Source: Saprospiraceae bacterium
Lineage (GTDB): Bacteria; Bacteroidota; Bacteroidia; Chitinophagales; Saprospiraceae
Direction: 5' to 3'
Length of the DNA: 58,733 bases
Assembly (NCBI GenBank): GCA_020631355.1
Contig: JAHDHL010000013.1
Coordinates: 17,719 to 76,451, forward strand
Shown here piece by piece: positions 53,509-58,733 of this stretch. Made by a program: the position numbers and the translations under genes. The notes beneath the pieces were generated by a model, which searched no databases, had not been told where the DNA came from, and worked only from the letters and a program-made list of their open reading frames with translations. The stretch's first letter is position 1. Each line of letters opens with the position of its first letter.

Positions 53509-53862
53509 ATGCCTTACAGCGAACTACTGGCTGACAGGGTGCGTCAAGTGCTCAACGAAAAGAAAGTCAATTATCTGGAAAAGAAAATGATGGGTGGACT
53601 ATGTTATATGGTCGATGATAAGATGTGCGTGGGTATCGTCAAGGACGACCTCATGGCTCGAATCGGTACCGATAACTATGCCGAAGCCCTTGAAATGGAT
53701 GGAGCCAGAGAAATGAATTTTACAGGAAGATCAATGAAAGGTTACGTTTTTGTTGGTGCCGAAGGGACAGACATGTACGACGACCTTTCCAATTGGATAC
53801 AAATGGCCTTGGACTTTAATCCGATGGCCCAATCTTCTCGGAAGAAGAAGACCATGAAGTAA
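53509..53862 (+). CDS. TfoX N-terminal domain family protein
   Basis: I start at 53509 (117 residues, MPYSELLADRVRQVLNEKKV); the frame to 53479 adds ten unconserved residues. The sequence follows TfoX/Sxy N-terminal domains: EKKMMGGLCYMVDDKMCVGI, LMARIGTDNYAEAL, MNFTGRSMKGYVFV and a C-terminal helix. Full TfoX regulates competence in some gammaproteobacteria, but single-domain relatives such as this are widespread and of unknown role. A bidirectional terminator follows 4 bases after the stop. Confidence 0.88.
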   Translation: MPYSELLADRVRQVLNEKKVNYLEKKMMGGLCYMVDDKMCVGIVKDDLMARIGTDNYAEALEMDGAREMNFTGRSMKGYVFVGAEGTDMYDDLSNWIQMALDFNPMAQSSRKKKTMK

Positions 53863-53866
53863 GGAA

Positions 53867-53909
53867 AAAGAGGCTGTCTAACAACCTTGTGGTGTCGGAC
53901 AGCCTCTTT
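53867..53909. terminator. Bidirectional terminator
   Basis: A perfect 12-base stem (AAAGAGGCTGTC with GACAGCCTCTTT) has a 19-base loop and lies between the convergent TfoX-N gene and the beta-oxidation operon; A-rich and T-rich flanks serve each strand. Confidence 0.82.
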
Positions 53910-53913
53910 CCAT

Positions 53914-56052
53914 TTATTTGAACTGCTTGCCTTCCTGAAGCATATCAAACAATAACTTCGGTGGTTCGAAACGCTCTCCGAACTTGACCGATAATTCCAT
54001 CGCACGGTCTACGAATGCCTTAATGCCATAGGCATTGATGAATTGCAGGGTTCCTCCTTGGAACGGAGCAAATCCCCAGCCGAATATCGAACCGATATTC
54101 GTATCCGCTACGGATTCGATTACCCCTTCCTCCATACATCTTACAGATTCAATCGCTTGGATGAACATCAGTCTATCTATCATGGTTTGTAGGTCCAGTT
54201 TCTGCTCTGCTGTCGGGAACAATCCGAATGTCTGGTCCCATAGTTCGGTCTTTCTGCCGTCCTTACCATAATTATAGAATCCTGCACCATGTGCCTTGCC
54301 TTCCCTGCCATTGATTCTGACAACCTCTGAGAGTACTTTCTCAACTGCTGTTTCCTCCATGGGTTTTCCTTGGGCTGCGAAGTCCCTTCGGGTTTCCTCC
54401 GCAATACTCAAGGCCGTTTTCAAACCTACGGAATCCAATACTTCCAAAGGTCCCATAGGCATGCCGGCTCGTTTACCTGCTACTTCCAGAGAACGTGGGT
54501 GTTGTCCCTCCAATAAGAGAGTCAATCCCTCACTGGTATAAGTGGAGAAGCACCTTGAGGTATAGAATCCTCGGCTATCATTCACCACGATGGGTATCTT
54601 CTTAATAGCAATAACATAATCGAATGCCTTGGCCAATGTTTCGGAGCTGGTATCCTTACCCACGATTATCTCAACCAATTCCATCTTGTGTACGGGAGAG
54701 AAGAAATGTATACCAATGAATTGCTTCGGACGCTTCGATGCCTTGGCCAATTCACTGATGGGTAGGGTAGAGGTATTGGAACCGAAGACAGCAGAATCAG
54801 CGATGTGTGCTTCTGCTTCATGCGTTACGGTAGCTTTCAGGTTCTTATTTTCAAAGACGGCTTCCACTATCAGGTCACAACCCTCAAAATCAGAAGCACT
54901 GCCCGTAGCATGTATCCTATCCAGTATCTCATCCCGCTTGGCAGCAGACATCCTGCCACGTCCAACAGCCTTATCCATAATTTTGGCAATGGCTGCCTTG
55001 CCTTTTTCCGCACTTTCCTGATTGATGTCTTTCATGACTACTTCCATTCCCGCCTTAGCGGTCACATAAGCAATGCCATGTCCCATCAAACCCGCACCAA
55101 TGACACCGACCTTGGTCGTTGTGGTAGGAGGTACATCCTTTGGACGACTTCCTCCTTTCAGTACATGGTTCCTTTGATACCAAAGGGCAGACATCATATT
55201 CTTGGATACCTGTCCGGTGACCACTTGGGCGAAGTAACGGCTTTCGATTCTCATAGCCGTATCAAAATCCACACTGGCACCCTCTACGGCCGAAGCGATG
55301 ATGGCATCCACAGCAGGATAATTATTGTAGGTCTTGGAAGTAGTCATAGCGGGCATGGCCGGAAGCCTCATCGCCAGTTTGGGGCTCTTGGGTGTACCTC
55401 CCGGAATCCTATATCCCTTTTGGTCCCAAGGCTGACTCACGGATGGGTTGGCCAATATCCAAGCCTTGGCCTTTCTGAGCATATCATCCTTGTTATCCAC
55501 AACGGCATGAATCAATCCTGTGGATAAGGCCTTGTCGGGTGACAGTTGTTTTCCTTGTGTAAGAATGGGAGCCGCTGCTTCCAATCCGATCAGACGGACT
55601 ACCTTGGTGATTCCGCCACCCCCCGGAATCGCACCGATCATAACTTCTGGCAAACCGATTTTGGTTCCCCTATGATTGATGGCGATTCTATGATGACAAG
55701 CCAGTGCCAATTCGAAACCTCCTCCCAGACAAGCACCATTAATGGCCGCTACGATGGGTTTACCCATGGTTTCCAAAGCCCTGAAGCCCGCTTTCATCTG
55801 TTCTGTCTTCTCAAAAAGAACCTTGGCGTCCCTTTCATCGAAAAGCATATCTATATCAGCCCCTGCCATGAAAGTTTTCTTGGCGGAAGTAATAATGGCT
55901 CCTGTCCAGCTTTCATCGGATTGGAGTCTTTCAAGACATTCGGCAAATGCTTCGCCGAATTCGTCATTGATGATATTGGCCGAACGATTCGGCATATCCA
56001 TGGTAATCGTTAGGATGCCGTCCGCATCCTTATCGTATATAAATGCACTCAT
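53914..56052 (-). CDS. fadJ: Bifunctional enoyl-CoA hydratase/3-hydroxyacyl-CoA dehydrogenase
   Basis: The 712-residue protein has an N-terminal crotonase domain (AFAECLERLQSDESWTGAII, FMAGADIDMLFDE, GGGFELALACHHRIAINHRG, LPEVMIGAIPGGGG) and a dehydrogenase half. The latter has the NAD site GVIGAGLMGHGIAYVTAKAG (about residue 312), FGSNTSTLPISELA, FIGIHFFSPVHKMELVEII and SRGFYTSRCFSTYTSEG. It hydrates enoyl-CoA and oxidises 3-hydroxyacyl-CoA in fatty acid beta-oxidation. The order and length match FadB/FadJ. It follows the thiolase gene by 13 bases in the same transcript. Confidence 0.95.
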   Translation of the reverse strand: MSAFIYDKDADGILTITMDMPNRSANIINDEFGEAFAECLERLQSDESWTGAIITSAKKTFMAGADIDMLFDERDAKVLFEKTEQMKAGFRALETMGKPIVAAINGACLGGGFELALACHHRIAINHRGTKIGLPEVMIGAIPGGGGITKVVRLIGLEAAAPILTQGKQLSPDKALSTGLIHAVVDNKDDMLRKAKAWILANPSVSQPWDQKGYRIPGGTPKSPKLAMRLPAMPAMTTSKTYNNYPAVDAIIASAVEGASVDFDTAMRIESRYFAQVVTGQVSKNMMSALWYQRNHVLKGGSRPKDVPPTTTTKVGVIGAGLMGHGIAYVTAKAGMEVVMKDINQESAEKGKAAIAKIMDKAVGRGRMSAAKRDEILDRIHATGSASDFEGCDLIVEAVFENKNLKATVTHEAEAHIADSAVFGSNTSTLPISELAKASKRPKQFIGIHFFSPVHKMELVEIIVGKDTSSETLAKAFDYVIAIKKIPIVVNDSRGFYTSRCFSTYTSEGLTLLLEGQHPRSLEVAGKRAGMPMGPLEVLDSVGLKTALSIAEETRRDFAAQGKPMEETAVEKVLSEVVRINGREGKAHGAGFYNYGKDGRKTELWDQTFGLFPTAEQKLDLQTMIDRLMFIQAIESVRCMEEGVIESVADTNIGSIFGWGFAPFQGGTLQFINAYGIKAFVDRAMELSVKFGERFEPPKLLFDMLQEGKQFK

Positions 56053-56065
56053 TATTTTAGTTGAT

Positions 56066-57274
56066 TCAAACGCGTTCGATAATTGTAGCTATGCCCATTC
56101 CTCCACCGATACAAAGTGTAACCAGGCCGGTATTCAAATCCCTCCTTTCCAACTCGTCAAGACAGGTACCCAGTAGCATGGAACCCGTTGCGCCAATGGG
56201 GTGCCCCATTGCAATGGAACCTCCATTCACATTAATCTTATCAAAATTATCAATTCCTACATCCTTCATAAACCTAAGGACTACGGCTGCGAATGCCTCA
56301 TTCACCTCGAACAAATCAATATCATTGACATTCATGCCTGCTCTTTTCAATGCTCTGAGCGTAGCCGGACCAGGGCCGGTAAGCATGACGGTCGGATCTT
56401 GTCCGACCAAGGCCGCCGATACGATTCTAGCTCTGGGTTTGAGTCCCATGGCTGTACCTTTTTCCTTGCTACCAATCAGTGTAACGGAAGCGCCATCCAC
56501 AATGCCCGAAGAATTTCCTGCATGATGGACATGGTTGATTTTTTCCACCTCATGGTACTTTTGTAGCGCCACATCATTAAAACCGAATGAACCCATCATG
56601 GCAAAGGATGGATTCAGATTGGCCAATGAATCCAGTGTGGTGCCAGGGCGGATGAATTCGTCATAATCCAATATGGTCAACCCATTCATATCCCTAACGG
56701 GAATAAGGGATTTGGAGAAATATCCTTGTTCTCTGGCATGTGTCGCCCTTTCCTGTGAAATTACTCCTACCGAATCCACATCCTTTCTGCTGAAACCTTC
56801 CAGTGATGCAATCAGGTCAGCGGAAATACCTTGTGGTACGAATCCCATCTTACGACTTACCACAGGGTCCATGGCCATGGCTCCACCATCGGAACCCATA
56901 GGTACACGGCTCATGCTTTCCACACCTCCGGCCACAATCAGGTCTTCCCATCCCGAACGAACCTTTGCCGCAGCGAGATTAATGGTTTCTAGGCCGGATG
57001 AACAGAAACGATTGACTTGCGCGCCGGGTACATCCACATCGTATCCTGCATAGATGACTGCTGTTCTGGCAATATCCCCACCTTGCTCGCCAATAGGGGA
57101 AAGACAACCAATCAGACAATCATCAATCTGTGATGTATCAAGGTCATTTCTTTCTTTGAGGGCCACAAGGACGGTTTTCAATAAATCCACAGGCTTCACT
57201 TCATGGAGCGAACCTGACTTTTTGCCCTTACCCCTTGGAGTACGGACAGCATCGAAAATATATGCTTCTTGCAT
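56066..57274 (-). CDS. fadA: Acetyl-CoA C-acyltransferase (3-ketoacyl-CoA thiolase)
   Basis: The 402-residue protein shows thiolase signatures: the nucleophile Cys in [20 protein letters not shown] (about residue 90), [32 protein letters not shown] (His about 350) and [14 protein letters not shown] (second Cys about 388). It cleaves 3-ketoacyl-CoA with CoA to acetyl-CoA plus shortened acyl-CoA, the last step of beta-oxidation, and fits its operon partner encoding the hydratase/dehydrogenase. A role in acetoacetyl-CoA formation cannot be excluded. The 176 bases upstream hold its promoter and contain no gene. Confidence 0.95.
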   Translation of the reverse strand: MQEAYIFDAVRTPRGKGKKSGSLHEVKPVDLLKTVLVALKERNDLDTSQIDDCLIGCLSPIGEQGGDIARTAVIYAGYDVDVPGAQVNRFCSSGLETINLAAAKVRSGWEDLIVAGGVESMSRVPMGSDGGAMAMDPVVSRKMGFVPQGISADLIASLEGFSRKDVDSVGVISQERATHAREQGYFSKSLIPVRDMNGLTILDYDEFIRPGTTLDSLANLNPSFAMMGSFGFNDVALQKYHEVEKINHVHHAGNSSGIVDGASVTLIGSKEKGTAMGLKPRARIVSAALVGQDPTVMLTGPGPATLRALKRAGMNVNDIDLFEVNEAFAAVVLRFMKDVGIDNFDKINVNGGSIAMGHPIGATGSMLLGTCLDELERRDLNTGLVTLCIGGGMGIATIIERV

Positions 57275-57450
57275 AGGAATGAATTTGGTTAACGAAAATT
57301 CGCTGCTAAAAGTAATAAAAGAAGCGATGATATGGAATTACAACAAGGAAATTGCTGTGAAGTTGATACGGACAATATTTGTTATTATCGGTTAGATGCT
57401 GAGGATAACAATAACTGTATGTGTTAGTTATTTGTAATAACTTTATCATT

Positions 57451-58733
57451 ATGAAACAACTTATAACGGTTTTCCTACTCTTTTCACCATTATTTCTTTT
57501 TTCCCAAAATTGGCTGCTCTATCCTTTTGGGCAGCAGAATTATTATGAGTTTGAGGAAAATGGCGAGGTTTTCATTGATTTTGAATATAGTGATTCGATG
57601 TATCAGGTTGGTGATACGATTTTTAATGTTGTAGGATATCATTATTTGAATCGCCAGATCGAGCCGTTCTGTGAGGGAGGGTTGGAAGCCCTTGATACCA
57701 ATAGTCCGGTTCGCCCTATGTCACCTTTCGTATTGGGGCATTACGACGGTAGTGAAGTAATGATGATGGATTGTGCGAAATTTGAATTCAGGAATAATGC
57801 ACAGTTGAATGAAATTTGGATGAATGATTTCACTTGTTTGGATACCGATATGGATTCCATCATTTTCACTTGTACGGACGTGGGATACGATGAAATCGAG
57901 GATTTCGGAGTGATGGATTCCTTCAAGCGCGTCGAACTCCATATCTATCATGATGGAATAGAAATAGCAAGCCTAGATTGGGTATTGACGAAGCATCACG
58001 GTTTGATGGAAATGATTCCCATGAAAAGGCTGTTTCGTTCAAAGTTTGAGCCATATGGAATCATAGGTTACAAGAATGACACGGAGGAGGTAGGTGAACA
58101 ATGGTTGACTTTTGATGATTTCTATTGGGATTATTCGGTAGGGGATGTATTGAAATGGGAATATAATTCAGGACCGAATGGATTACCGAACCAAGCTACT
58201 TTCACGCACAAGGAATATGAGTATTGGACAATAACAAATATCGAGTCCACTGCGGATTATTTCGAGGTGGATTATACAAAAGAGCATTATCATTATGAAC
58301 ATCGTCCTTTGGCAGGAATTCTTATCGAAACCCTTGACACACTTTTGGACACTTTGGTCATTGATAAGAATGATTTCGAAAGCATGATTCATACTCCCAT
58401 GTATGGTTTGGTACAGCATACCAATGGACACCTGACCAGTGTAAGTGCCGTGAAAAGAGATGCCGATGGTATTAGGCTGACATTGTCAGGTTGGATTTAT
58501 CATTCACAAATCGATTCCTGTTTGTTGACGATTTTTCCCGGAAGTCAGATAAACGAATATGTAACTAACTTAGGTTTTGTAAATAATGAAACTTTCGTGG
58601 ATGGTGGAACCTATTCAACAAGGGAATTGATAGGCTATGATTTAGGAGGAGGGAATGTATGGGGAGATCTTGGACCTTTACCAGTGCCAACTGTTGAAGA
58701 CCCCGAAGACCCAGAGAATCCGGAAGATCCAGA
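57451..58733 (+). CDS. Exported protein, C-terminus beyond window (partial)
   Basis: ATG at 57451 opens a signal peptide (MKQLITVFLLFSPLFLFSQ); the frame is still open at the window end after 427 codons. The mature part is acidic and rich in aromatic residues, with no recognised domain. The last visible stretch, PVPTVEDPEDPENPEDP, is a repetitive acidic Pro linker like those that precede a T9SS sorting domain, but the expected sorting domain is not in the window, so secretion by T9SS is only inferred. Confidence 0.8.
   Translation, partial: MKQLITVFLLFSPLFLFSQNWLLYPFGQQNYYEFEENGEVFIDFEYSDSMYQVGDTIFNVVGYHYLNRQIEPFCEGGLEALDTNSPVRPMSPFVLGHYDGSEVMMMDCAKFEFRNNAQLNEIWMNDFTCLDTDMDSIIFTCTDVGYDEIEDFGVMDSFKRVELHIYHDGIEIASLDWVLTKHHGLMEMIPMKRLFRSKFEPYGIIGYKNDTEEVGEQWLTFDDFYWDYSVGDVLKWEYNSGPNGLPNQATFTHKEYEYWTITNIESTADYFEVDYTKEHYHYEHRPLAGILIETLDTLLDTLVIDKNDFESMIHTPMYGLVQHTNGHLTSVSAVKRDADGIRLTLSGWIYHSQIDSCLLTIFPGSQINEYVTNLGFVNNETFVDGGTYSTRELIGYDLGGGNVWGDLGPLPVPTVEDPEDPENPEDP

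Overview
The window reads as chromosomal DNA of a Bacteroidota bacterium, probably near the Saprospiraceae/Lewinella group. The phylum call rests on type IX secretion (T9SS) cargo with C-terminal sorting domains, LVIVD-repeat lipoproteins, the lspA–TraR/DksA pair, cysteine-poor DksA relatives and a Bacteroidota-type arginine decarboxylase. The family-level call is inference from overall protein style. Shine-Dalgarno sequences are mostly absent, so several starts were chosen by protein content. No rRNA, tRNA, CRISPR array or insertion sequence was seen.

Layout: 0.07-3.4 kb (minus strand) holds two LVIVD lipoproteins, an exported barrel-like protein, lspA and a TraR/DksA protein. 4.1-10.1 kb (plus) holds a T9SS adhesin-like protein, exonuclease III and a T9SS trypsin-like protease. 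10.2-17.7 kb holds an OmpH/Skp chaperone, an O-antigen ligase-like protein, a fatty acid desaturase, peptidyl-tRNA hydrolase, an exported lysozyme-like protein, a lipoprotein, a tiny basic protein and a second DksA relative. 17.7-26.4 kb is a minus-strand run of nine genes. It starts with an arginine decarboxylase, an ATP-grasp-like protein, a glutathione-synthetase-like ATP-grasp ligase and an AstE-like amidohydrolase, and continues into a histidine kinase/response regulator pair, an ECF sigma factor, CorA and an NTF2-like protein. 26.8-30.3 kb (plus) has a second two-component system and a small-molecule kinase fused to a RapZ C-terminal domain.

The most unusual part is 30.46-50.48 kb. Seven co-directional genes encode very large proteins (577-1274 residues), with no visible signal peptide or T9SS tail. 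They are a 'GVHLHF..PNRW' protein, a beta-sandwich protein with a small Cys cluster, a beta-rich protein resembling what I recall as DUF6603, a 'YASAWQLGRLL' protein, two divergent paralogues with a shared 'NAETxRHxxWNFMA' motif, and another beta-repeat protein. The set ends at a strong terminator and is followed by an ECF sigma factor. Opposite that gene lies a stand-alone GyrB-like protein whose ATP-site residues are replaced. This set is the best candidate for an undescribed multi-component system; its function cannot be read from the sequence.

The window closes with a possible 19-residue membrane peptide, a TfoX-N protein, the two-gene beta-oxidation operon (FadJ-like and thiolase) and the first 427 codons of an exported protein that runs off the end.
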